IMG/VR virus record: IMGVR_UViG_3300020201_000008
Span: 1 to 32,467 of that record
Reading direction: 5' to 3' (one strand)
DNA: 32,467 bases
Origin: a virus
Shown: one piece after another, positions 16,837-23,003 of the stretch
Numbering within the stretch: position 1 is the first letter of the stretch
Layout of the letters: the number at the start of each line of letters is the position of its first letter
The notes under the pieces: generated by a model
Databases searched by the model: none
Told to the model about the DNA's origin: nothing
The model's input: the letters and a program-made list of their open reading frames with translations, nothing else
Position numbers and translations under genes: made by a program

Positions 16837-17733
16837 ATGGGTGGCATATTAAGTTTATTAGATGGTGGATCAAGCGACAGGGCTCAAGGTATTTCTGCTG
16901 ATGCTTTAAAAGCTGCGCAAGGAATACCACTACCCGTCTTAAAAGAGTATTATCCAGAGCTTTATCAGGTCGTTTCACAAATGAATCCAGAACTAGAGTC
17001 GGCTGTAAATCTTGGGCCTTCAGAAATGCAAGGGATCTCTACGGATCCAGCATTAAGACAGGCGCAGATGGGCGCTCTAAATAAACTCTCGGGCATTGGT
17101 GAAGCCGGTGGACGTGACGCTCAGTTTTTATCTGATGCAGCTCGTGTTCAAAATGATGTGAATACAAATCTACAAGGCCAACAAGGCGCGATCATGCAGA
17201 ATTTAGCGGCTCGAGGACAAAGTGGCGGTGGATCTGAATTAGTAGCAAGAAATATTGCAGCACAGAACGCCTCTAACCAACAGTCGCAGCAAGCTTTAGA
17301 TTTAAATGCACAGGCCGAGCAAAGAGCTCTTTCTGCATTAATGCAGTCTGGACAACTTGGTGGACAAATCCAAGGACAAGACTTTCAACAACAATCAGCG
17401 AAGGCCCAAGCCTCTGATTCGATTAATAAATTCAATGCTGCAAATCAACAGCAAGTCATGTCAAACAATGTTGGTGCAAAGAATAATGCTCAAAGCACAA
17501 ATGTTGCGAATCAAAATCAAGTAGCCGGACAAAATACACAAGGACGCAATCAAGCTCAACAGTACAATCTTAATCTTTCCCAACAACAGTATGACAATCA
17601 GATGAAAAAACTAGGATTAGTGAATCAAGCTAGCAAAGGTTTATCAGACTCATACTCTCAAGAATCAGTAGGCACTCGTCAACTTGTTGGTGGCTTAATC
17701 GGGGCTGGGGCTCAATATATGGGGGGTAAGTAG
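16837..17733 (+). CDS. Internal virion / DNA ejection protein, Gln/Asn-rich (298 aa)
   Basis: The first third (PLPVLKEYYPELYQVVSQMNP) is ordered; the rest is helical and extremely rich in Gln, Asn, Ala and Ser, such as NNAQSTNVANQNQVAGQNTQ, ending in a Gly-rich tip (GGLIGAGAQYMGGK) that could insert in a membrane. AAGGGG lies just upstream of the start. No enzyme motif. It is the second ejection-type gene in the set. Confidence 0.7.
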   Translation: MGGILSLLDGGSSDRAQGISADALKAAQGIPLPVLKEYYPELYQVVSQMNPELESAVNLGPSEMQGISTDPALRQAQMGALNKLSGIGEAGGRDAQFLSDAARVQNDVNTNLQGQQGAIMQNLAARGQSGGGSELVARNIAAQNASNQQSQQALDLNAQAEQRALSALMQSGQLGGQIQGQDFQQQSAKAQASDSINKFNAANQQQVMSNNVGAKNNAQSTNVANQNQVAGQNTQGRNQAQQYNLNLSQQQYDNQMKKLGLVNQASKGLSDSYSQESVGTRQLVGGLIGAGAQYMGGK

Positions 17734-17735
17734 TA

Positions 17736-18716
17736 ATGAGTGATTTAATCAAACAATATATGCAGCAAAAGTATGGTGAGAATTACGAGCAAGATGCACA
17801 GGATAAGTATGATGATAGGTCTGACAGCTTAAATACTGCTGGTCTGTTTTCTAATTTAGGGGATGTGATTGCTGGTAATAAAATTGGATCTGCAAATGAT
17901 TATTTCTCAGGACTAAAAAAACAAGCTAAGGAGGACACTCTTGGTAAGCTTGATTCAGCTAAAAAGTCTTACATGGCTGATGAATCACTTAACTCACAGA
18001 TGAAAGATTCTAAAAATAAGCAAGATGCGTTTGACTCAAGCTCTTCACAATCTCAGTCTTACAGAAAAATGATTGAAAAAAACTTTCCAGACGTTGCTAA
18101 GTCTTACGGCGATTCTTGGAATAATGTTTCTGCTGGTGATCAAGACGCGATCTTTAAACCATTACAGTTAAAAGAAAACATCGAAGCAAGAAAGCAAGCC
18201 GCTTCGATTGATAGAGCTGCTAAAACAGTTGCTCCAAAGGCTGCACAATCTTTAGCGACGGGATTTGGTAAAAGGCTAGAGCAAGCAGAAGATGTTTTTA
18301 GTACGCTTGAGCAAAGCGGGTATGACAGGTCTGATATTTCTGCTGGGCTTGGTTCTATGCTGCCTAATGTTGCTAGAACTTCTAATTCACAAAGACAGAG
18401 TCAAGCAGAACGCAATTTCATCAATGCGGTGTTAAGACGAGAGTCAGGTGCTGCAATCTCGCCAACAGAATTTGAAAATGGTGAAATACAGTATTTTCCA
18501 AGGGCTGGGGATAGTCCTGAAGTAATGACTCAAAAGAAGAATAATAGACTCCAAGTATTGGGATCAATGAAGAATGAGTCCGGAACTGAGTGGGATAAAG
18601 TTAAACTTATTACTGAGTCTAAGCCACAAAAAGCGGCTCAGGATTCAAAAGCGCAAACAGTAACTCAAGGCGGGCACACCTACACATTGAACCCGCAAAC
18701 AGGTGAATATGAATAA
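17736..18716 (+). CDS. Internal virion / DNA ejection protein (326 aa)
   Basis: The start lies three bases after the previous stop. The protein is mostly helical and polar. Residues about 215-265 (RQSQAERNFINAVLRRESG then SPTEFENGEIQYFPRAGDSP) contain RRESGAAI and YFPRAGDSP, a phrase that I recall from ejection proteins of other podoviruses, where it is often followed by the stretch Q-K-x-x-R. The C-terminus ends with QGGHTYTLNPQTGEYE, a small beta hairpin. No catalytic motif beyond this is visible. Confidence 0.75.
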   Translation: MSDLIKQYMQQKYGENYEQDAQDKYDDRSDSLNTAGLFSNLGDVIAGNKIGSANDYFSGLKKQAKEDTLGKLDSAKKSYMADESLNSQMKDSKNKQDAFDSSSSQSQSYRKMIEKNFPDVAKSYGDSWNNVSAGDQDAIFKPLQLKENIEARKQAASIDRAAKTVAPKAAQSLATGFGKRLEQAEDVFSTLEQSGYDRSDISAGLGSMLPNVARTSNSQRQSQAERNFINAVLRRESGAAISPTEFENGEIQYFPRAGDSPEVMTQKKNNRLQVLGSMKNESGTEWDKVKLITESKPQKAAQDSKAQTVTQGGHTYTLNPQTGEYE

Positions 18717-20250
18717 ACCAAAATTCGATCCATCAGCTCCATTTAGCGAAGAGAAACCAAAGTTCGACCCAAGCGCACCATTTGAGTCTTCTGTCTCAGA
18801 AGATTATGACTGGTCTAATGCTCCAAGAGATCTGCTTCGAACAAATATCGATGCGCTTCCAATGTATGGTCAAGCCGTTGGTTCTCTCCTTGGTCCTATT
18901 GGTTCAGGCCTTGGTCAATCCGCTGGAAATTCTCTAAAGGAAGGCATCAACGGTCTAATTGATCGTCCGTTTTCTGACAACTTTCGTCTGCCTACTGAAG
19001 AACAAGTAGCTAAGGTCACTAACGGCGCAATTGAAAACTTTAATATGGGCGCAGTCTCTGAAATGGGCGGGCAAATCGTCGGGAAGGCTTTACCGCTTGC
19101 GTGGCAAGGCGCTAAATCAGGAGCAAACAAAGTCGGCGAATATCTAGCGCCTCAAGCTGAAAAACTTGCTGTAAATTCGACTGGTGCGACTGGTGCGCAA
19201 TCAGCAAAATTTGCCGATGATGCTGGGCGCGAATTACTAGACCGAAAACTTGTGAGGTTTGGTGATAATGCAGACAATATTGCAAAACGCACTGGAGACG
19301 CAATGGACGGTTCCAATGCTGAAATCGATTCAGCTCTAAAAAGATTAGACGTTAAAGGCGTTACGGCTTCGGCCGATAATGTTGTCATGGAGCTAGAGAC
19401 AAAGATCGCAGACCTTTCAAAAGACGCTTCACAAACGGGTCAGATTAAAAAGCTTAAATCCATCGTTGAAGACATTACCGCGACAGGTGAATCAAACATA
19501 CCAATCAGCTTGGGTGAAAAAACTAAGCGCGGTTTCAATAAAATGGCTGGTAACTGGATGGACCCCGAAGTCGGCGCAGCTGGAAAAACTGCTTATCAGG
19601 CCTATCGAGGTGAAGTCGAAAAAGCGGCGCAAGCAGCGTCGCCAGAGCTTGCCGAAAAGTTCACTCAAGCAAAAAAGACCTATGGTTTACTAGCTCCCAT
19701 TGAAGAAGCAGCAACAAAACGAGCGAATACCCTAAACCAATCCCCTTTTGGCGGGCTGTTAGATGTCGCGACTGTTGGCGGTGGCGGTGCCGCCTTGGGT
19801 GGTCCTTTAGGATTAGCGACGGGAGTCACGGCAGCTGTAGGTCGGAAACTTCTTGCGCCTAGAGTAGCTTCATCAGCAGCGGTCACTATCGACACGATTT
19901 CTAAATCACTTATGTCATCGCCGCAAATGGCGAAGCTTGCGAAAACCAATCCTGCTGAATTTAGCGCCTTTGCCTCAAGGCTCAGCCAAAGTATAGGTCA
20001 GGGATCCAATCAAGCTGTGCAACAAGTTCCAGCCTCAATGATGAGGGCAACAGAAGAACAAACTAACTCGGCTAAAAATAAAGCCCCTGTAGATAAAAAA
20101 GAGATCATGAATAAATTAAATGGCTCTAAATATTCTCAGGTTTTACAAAATGCTGCTGACAAGGGTGATGATTCATTTAATGCCGCGCACTTTATTTTGA
20201 GCTCTCGAGATGAGGGCTATAGAAAACAGATTAGTGGCGAAGGTAATTAA
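18709..20250 (+). CDS. Internal virion / DNA ejection protein with N-terminal FDPSAPF repeat (about 513 aa)
   Basis: I choose ATG 18709, with AGGTG just upstream; GTG 18703 is in frame and would add two residues. The N-terminus holds two copies of KPKFDPSAPF (residues 3-12 and 17-26), a motif type common at the N-terminus of large podovirus ejection proteins. The middle is long helices (AAGKTAYQAYRGEVEKAAQA) and residues about 345-385 form a Gly/Ala-rich hydrophobic stretch (GGGGAALGGPLGLATGVTA) that may span a membrane. It overlaps the previous gene by 8 bp. Its stop interlocks with the stop of the converging minus-strand gene. Confidence 0.78.
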   Translation: MNKPKFDPSAPFSEEKPKFDPSAPFESSVSEDYDWSNAPRDLLRTNIDALPMYGQAVGSLLGPIGSGLGQSAGNSLKEGINGLIDRPFSDNFRLPTEEQVAKVTNGAIENFNMGAVSEMGGQIVGKALPLAWQGAKSGANKVGEYLAPQAEKLAVNSTGATGAQSAKFADDAGRELLDRKLVRFGDNADNIAKRTGDAMDGSNAEIDSALKRLDVKGVTASADNVVMELETKIADLSKDASQTGQIKKLKSIVEDITATGESNIPISLGEKTKRGFNKMAGNWMDPEVGAAGKTAYQAYRGEVEKAAQAASPELAEKFTQAKKTYGLLAPIEEAATKRANTLNQSPFGGLLDVATVGGGGAALGGPLGLATGVTAAVGRKLLAPRVASSAAVTIDTISKSLMSSPQMAKLAKTNPAEFSAFASRLSQSIGQGSNQAVQQVPASMMRATEEQTNSAKNKAPVDKKEIMNKLNGSKYSQVLQNAADKGDDSFNAAHFILSSRDEGYRKQISGEGN

Positions 20251-20471
20251 AACTTAACCCATCTGCGTTCTAAAGTCTTTCGGGCTAGATATGCTTTTCG
20301 CCATTCTTTATATTCTTTAACTTTTAGAAACCCACTATCTTGTGAGTAGGGTATGTCAAATACATAACAAACCATTTTCTTTGAATACGTGAGACTGTTG
20401 CCTGCATCAGCGATCTCAGCAACATACATCCAAGTCCTATCGAATATATCACGAGGCAATGCCTTAATCAT
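20247..20471 (-). CDS. Small protein, unknown (74 aa); last gene of the leftward operon
   Basis: The start overlaps the upstream stop (ATGA). The protein is aromatic-rich and compact (DRTWMYVAEIADAGNSLTYS; EYKEWRKAYLARKTLERRWVKF), with a basic C-terminal helix. I recognise no domain. Its TAA and the TAA of the converging ejection gene overlap in the bases 20247-20250, with no terminator between. Confidence 0.65.
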   Translation of the reverse strand: MIKALPRDIFDRTWMYVAEIADAGNSLTYSKKMVCYVFDIPYSQDSGFLKVKEYKEWRKAYLARKTLERRWVKF

Positions 20472-20728
20472 AAATCTACTACCTTTTTGCGTGAATCTTT
20501 TGTTGATGATTTGTGTTTTGTAGTTCTTAGAGGTCTTTTGCCTTGAGCCTTCAATAACAGATTCATGATTGAGCTATATTTGACTTCGTTAGCATCTACT
20601 TTGTAGAGATTTGCCTCGACTAAGAGGCGTTTTATCTTGGTGATCGCTATCAGATCCATATAAGGGTTAACTTTGTCAAACCCATCAATTGTTTGAATAA
20701 ATTTAATTCTATCTAATTCAGTTATCAT
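20468..20728 (-). CDS. Small basic protein, unknown (86 aa)
   Basis: I place the start at the ATG 20728 (MITELDRIKF) because GGGGGG lies upstream; the frame stays open to 20815, but that part overlaps a tRNA-like stretch and has no ribosome site. The protein has a helical N-terminal two thirds and a very basic tail (RPLRTTKHKSSTKDSRKK), suggesting nucleic-acid binding. Small terminase-like or recombination accessory roles are possible; no evidence decides. Confidence 0.6.
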   Translation of the reverse strand: MITELDRIKFIQTIDGFDKVNPYMDLIAITKIKRLLVEANLYKVDANEVKYSSIMNLLLKAQGKRPLRTTKHKSSTKDSRKKVVDL

Positions 20729-20741
20729 TATGCCCCCCAAT

Positions 20742-20814
20742 TGGTGTGGACTCTTGACTTGAACAAGATTTAAACGGCCAGCGCACCCACCAAGAGTTAG
20801 CTTCCTAATCCACA
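20742..20814 (-). other. tRNA-like element, T-arm and acceptor stem only (decayed or mimic)
   Basis: On the minus strand TGTGGAT (20814-20808) pairs fully with GTCCACA (one G-T), and between them a T-arm has stem TCTTG/CAAGA around the invariant-type loop TTCAAGT, directly joined to the acceptor strand as in a tRNA. Bases 8-9 are TA. However, I cannot fold a normal D-arm or anticodon arm in the 39 bases between, and the 3' end does not give a clean discriminator plus CCA in the same register. It may be a decayed tRNA or chance. Confidence 0.35.
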
Positions 20815-20821
20815 TAATGAT

Positions 20822-20887
20822 TTATTTCTTAGTAGTTTTTTTAGAAGCTTTCTTTTTAGAAGTTTTTTTCTTAGTAGTTTTTTTCAT
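20822..20887 (-). CDS. Lys-rich 21-aa peptide with a perfect ribosome site
   Basis: AGGAGG lies six bases before ATG 20887. The peptide has 12 Lys among 21 residues, the rest Thr, Ser and one Ala (start MKKTTKKKTSKKKA), and ends KK before TAA. This composition is like histone H1 or protamine-type tails and would bind DNA or RNA. The strength of the ribosome site and the Lys/Thr/Ser-only make-up argue against chance. It sits in the distal part of the leftward operon between a broken small gene and a basic 86-aa gene. Function inferred only from composition. Confidence 0.65.
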   Translation of the reverse strand: MKKTTKKKTSKKKASKKTTKK

Positions 20888-20933
20888 AGATCCTCCTTTC
20901 ATAATCAAAGTATGTTTTTATGCTGTTGTAAAC

Positions 20934-21139
20934 TTAAATATCAATGCTGTTGCGATTCTTGGGTGATTTATACTCTTTTTTAGCCTTCTGATATTCATCA
21001 TTTTTCATCATCATGTCTGACTCTATTTGCGAAAGATCCAGAAGCCTCAGGGCCTTTGTTTTCGCGAGAGTAAACGAGTCACCCTTGTCTAAAAAACTTT
21101 CATTAAATCAACAGCACATCTTATTTGTCGCAGATCCAT
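20934..21139 (-). pseudogene. 68-aa small gene split by a -1 shift at a T6 run (frameshifted or recoded)
   Basis: ATG 21139 directly follows the upstream stop (TAA ATG) and has GGAG six bases before it. The first frame gives MDLRQIRCAVDLMKVF then TAG. The T6 run (plus-strand A6 at 21091-21096) sits at that point; a -1 shift continues with LDKGDSFTLAKTKALRLLDL and then SQIESD through to ...NRNSIDI, 68 aa in all. The joined sequence is a smooth helical protein and the second part has no start of its own before MMM. A seventh T would restore it, so this is either a recent one-base loss, an assembly error, or slippage on a stop-adjacent U run. Confidence 0.6.
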
Positions 21140-21331
21140 TTAGAACTCCAAGATAAGTCTCTTGGGGCTCATCTCTGTTATGTCGCCAAGATCAAAGGAT
21201 TTCTTCCAGTGCTTTTCAGCCTCATCAAATACTTTTTCAAGTATAGCCAAGTCAGCAGCATCAAACTGCTCTTGCATAGCCGCCTTGATTTTCATTCGCA
21301 GCACGATTAGTTCTGTGGTCTCATCCATCAT
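21140..21331 (-). CDS. Small helical protein, unknown (63 aa)
   Basis: AAAGGG lies upstream; the start overlaps the previous stop by one base (TAATG). The sequence is one long amphipathic helix pattern (ELIVLRMKIKAAMQEQF; AILEKVFDEAEKHWKKSF) with an acidic/basic mix. No motif. Its stop directly precedes the ATG of the next, frameshifted gene. Confidence 0.65.
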   Translation of the reverse strand: MMDETTELIVLRMKIKAAMQEQFDAADLAILEKVFDEAEKHWKKSFDLGDITEMSPKRLILEF

Positions 21332-21747
21332 TACACCCTTTCAAGTTTTTTTGATTTCTTAGAGCTTTCTTTAATTAATGCCTCAATACCCTTGCCAATG
21401 GTGATTACAGGTCTTTTGTTAGAGAGCTTATCTTGTAGCTGCATCTGTTTATCATAAAGCTCGATGTACTTGTGAGCATTCGTTGAATGAGTCGCAGAGA
21501 CGTCATGACAAAGTTTATTAAGTGATTCTACCATTGAAATGAGCGATCTGATCTTAATGTTACACTCACCAACACTTTGAATGTTTGAATTAACAAGCCT
21601 GTGCATATCGTTATATTTAAGTTCACAAGCAAAGGCTGAGTCTTTAGCTTTCTCAGCGTCATGCTTACTTGAGCTATTTGTGGTAGTCGTGTTGTGAAAG
21701 AAAAGCAAAAGAGCCAACACTAAAGCAATAATAAAAACATATTCCAT
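21331..21747 (-). CDS. Inner-membrane-anchored coiled-coil protein, spanin-like topology (138 aa)
   Basis: I place the start at ATG 21747 after AGAGGTG; the frame also has a TTG one codon upstream. Residues 3-18 (EYVFIIALVLALLLFF) are a transmembrane anchor; the rest is a polar, mostly helical tail with coiled-coil character and three Cys. An N-terminal anchor with a periplasmic coiled coil of this size is the layout of inner-membrane spanins (Rz), but it lies in the early operon, far from the holin, so this is only a topological comparison. Confidence 0.65.
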   Translation of the reverse strand: MEYVFIIALVLALLLFFHNTTTTNSSSKHDAEKAKDSAFACELKYNDMHRLVNSNIQSVGECNIKIRSLISMVESLNKLCHDVSATHSTNAHKYIELYDKQMQLQDKLSNKRPVITIGKGIEALIKESSKKSKKLERV

Positions 21748-21788
21748 CAATCACCTCTTAAAAAGACTTTCACTTAACTAGCCTTCAA

Positions 21789-22430
21789 TCAACTAATTTC
21801 TCTCTGAATGAAATTAGAAATAGCTGTTGAGATCTCAATTTGATTTCTCCACTCTTCGCCACCCCAGTAGTCAACCAGGTTGTGCTCTAGATCGGGATGC
21901 CAAGCCTTAATTTTTCTCATCCACCACTTCCCGTAAACAGCACACATCGATATTATCTGATTCTGCTCGATGCCAGGATTTATTTTCGTATTGTACACAA
22001 GTTTTAGAAAAAACAATGGGTAGCCTAGTGCCCTTATCCAAATGGGCGCTTCAAGCCCTGCGCACTTGTATAAAAAAAGTCTCGTTTCTGGGAGGAGCAC
22101 GTCTTTATTTATAAAGCTACTTTCAGCATATTTTTTTAAAGCTGCGAAAATAACAAGGTTATCATATTTCATAGGTAGCGTTGCAGCTCCACCAGCCCAA
22201 TTGATTAACTGATCACGGCTAGTTAGTAGCGGGTCGCTCCATTTAGGGTCTGTGGGGTGTCTCACAAGTTCTTTATCTTTGGTTAGAAACTGCCACAAAA
22301 GAGCTTTATCAACATCAGATCCAGCCATTGCCATAAGGCCCGCTCTACTTGATGAGTCACCCGTATCGAAGTATTCAGGATAACTCGCATTGTGCTGACC
22401 TATTATTCCGATTTCATCGCGTTTAATCAT
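21789..22430 (-). CDS. Conserved-looking protein of unknown function (213 aa)
   Basis: I choose ATG 22430 with GGAG six bases before it; a GTG at 22442 is in frame but overlaps the previous gene further. The protein has GDSSSRAGLMAMAGSDVDK near the start, then VRHPTDPKWSDPLLTSRDQL (about residues 57-76), many Trp/Tyr, and a C-terminal helical part ending in NFIQREIS. I have seen similar RHP...SRDQL phrases in uncharacterised phage proteins but cannot name a function. No membrane segment is obvious, apart from a short hydrophobic patch around residue 140. Confidence 0.72.
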   Translation of the reverse strand: MIKRDEIGIIGQHNASYPEYFDTGDSSSRAGLMAMAGSDVDKALLWQFLTKDKELVRHPTDPKWSDPLLTSRDQLINWAGGAATLPMKYDNLVIFAALKKYAESSFINKDVLLPETRLFLYKCAGLEAPIWIRALGYPLFFLKLVYNTKINPGIEQNQIISMCAVYGKWWMRKIKAWHPDLEHNLVDYWGGEEWRNQIEISTAISNFIQREIS

Positions 22431-22431
22431 C

Positions 22432-22800
22432 CTACTCTCCACATTCTTTTAAAACTTGCTTGAAATCATCACTGGATGCGCTCGTATCTTCGTTCGGTGC
22501 AGCTAGAAACTTTTGCACTTCTAAATAGTGATTGATTGCATTAACGAGCTTCTCATACTTAGATTGAAGCTGTGCAATTTCGTCTGACATTAGGTTGTAT
22601 TGGTATCTAGCGCCCGCACTGGCTACGTGGTGACACAAATTACCAAGGTCTCGACCCCAAGTTAAGTCCTCTGGGTAGTCAACATTAGCTTGGTTATTCC
22701 ACCCACAATTAACTAATACATTTCCCACGTGTATCTGGCATGAGACTTCGTCGTATTTAACGCAAATATTTTCAGCGTCAGGCCAAGTTCGTTGTCTCAC
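22432..22800 (-). CDS. Small protein, unknown (122 aa)
   Basis: Starts with GTG after GGAG (spacing 5). The N-terminal half is rich in Trp, Cys and Tyr (QIHVGNVLVNCGWNNQANVD; LCHHVASAGARYQYNL) and the C-terminal half is helical, ending in LKECGE. Cys/His are scattered rather than in a zinc pattern. No family recognised. The next gene starts one base after the stop. Confidence 0.68.
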   Translation of the reverse strand: MRQRTWPDAENICVKYDEVSCQIHVGNVLVNCGWNNQANVDYPEDLTWGRDLGNLCHHVASAGARYQYNLMSDEIAQLQSKYEKLVNAINHYLEVQKFLAAPNEDTSASSDDFKQVLKECGE

Positions 22801-22823
22801 TTTGTCTCCAATGCTTTCTTCAT
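22797..22823 (-). CDS. 8-codon reading frame (MKKALETK), coupled to the 122-aa gene
   Basis: ATG 22823 follows the stop of the preceding micro-frame by one base and its TGA overlaps the GTG start of the 122-aa gene. It contains that gene's ribosome site. It may be only a translational-coupling leader or a gene remnant; a functional peptide is unlikely. Confidence 0.2.
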   Translation of the reverse strand: MKKALETK

Positions 22824-22824
22824 C

Positions 22825-22857
22825 TTACTCCCCACATTCTTTTAAATATTTCTTCAT
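22825..22857 (-). pseudogene. 10-codon remnant of a duplicated gene end (MKKYLKECGE)
   Basis: ATG directly follows the stop of the 29-aa gene. The last six residues and the downstream bases match the end of the 122-aa gene (25-bp repeat). I read it as what is left of a duplicated gene after deletion, still placed so that ribosomes pass from gene to gene. Confidence 0.4.
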
Positions 22858-22947
22858 TTAATAGCCGTAGCCGTCGCCGTTGCCGTAGCCGTAGCCTTGC
22901 CCACCTATCGAACTGTGCTGGTCTTCAAAATTTATAGTGCGCTTCAT
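22858..22947 (-). CDS. Gly/Tyr-rich 29-aa peptide
   Basis: ATG 22947 overlaps the stop of an upstream 12-codon frame (ATGA). The peptide starts MKRTINFEDQHSS and ends IGGQGYGYGNGDGYGY, an alternating Gly-Tyr tail. Small phage proteins with Gly-Tyr/Asp dipeptide tails occur in other phages as far as I recall; the function is unknown. The plus strand shows the tail as a GCCGTA-type repeat. The distinct, non-random ending supports real coding. Confidence 0.55.
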   Translation of the reverse strand: MKRTINFEDQHSSIGGQGYGYGNGDGYGY

Positions 22948-22982
22948 AATTTACCAGCCCACTTGGTTTTTACTTCACTCAT
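22944..22982 (-). CDS. 12-codon reading frame with ribosome site, coupled to the Gly/Tyr peptide
   Basis: The frame (MSEVKTKWAGKL) starts after a GAAGTGAG-like site, and its TGA overlaps the next ATG. It could be a short leader or a real micropeptide. Only its position in the coupled chain supports it. Confidence 0.25.
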   Translation of the reverse strand: MSEVKTKWAGKL

Positions 22983-23003
22983 TTTGTACTCACTTCTGTT
23001 AAG

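Larger units (their letters stand above)
22428..22845 (-). repeat. 25-bp direct repeat at two gene ends (encodes LKECGE plus the next start)
   Basis: Copies lie at 22428-22452 and 22821-22845 with two mismatches. Each encodes the end LKECGE, a stop, and the following ATG one base later. It joins the end of the 122-aa gene to the 213-aa gene, and the end of a 10-aa frame to an 8-aa frame, so the second copy looks like the leftover end of a duplicated gene. Confidence 0.75.
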
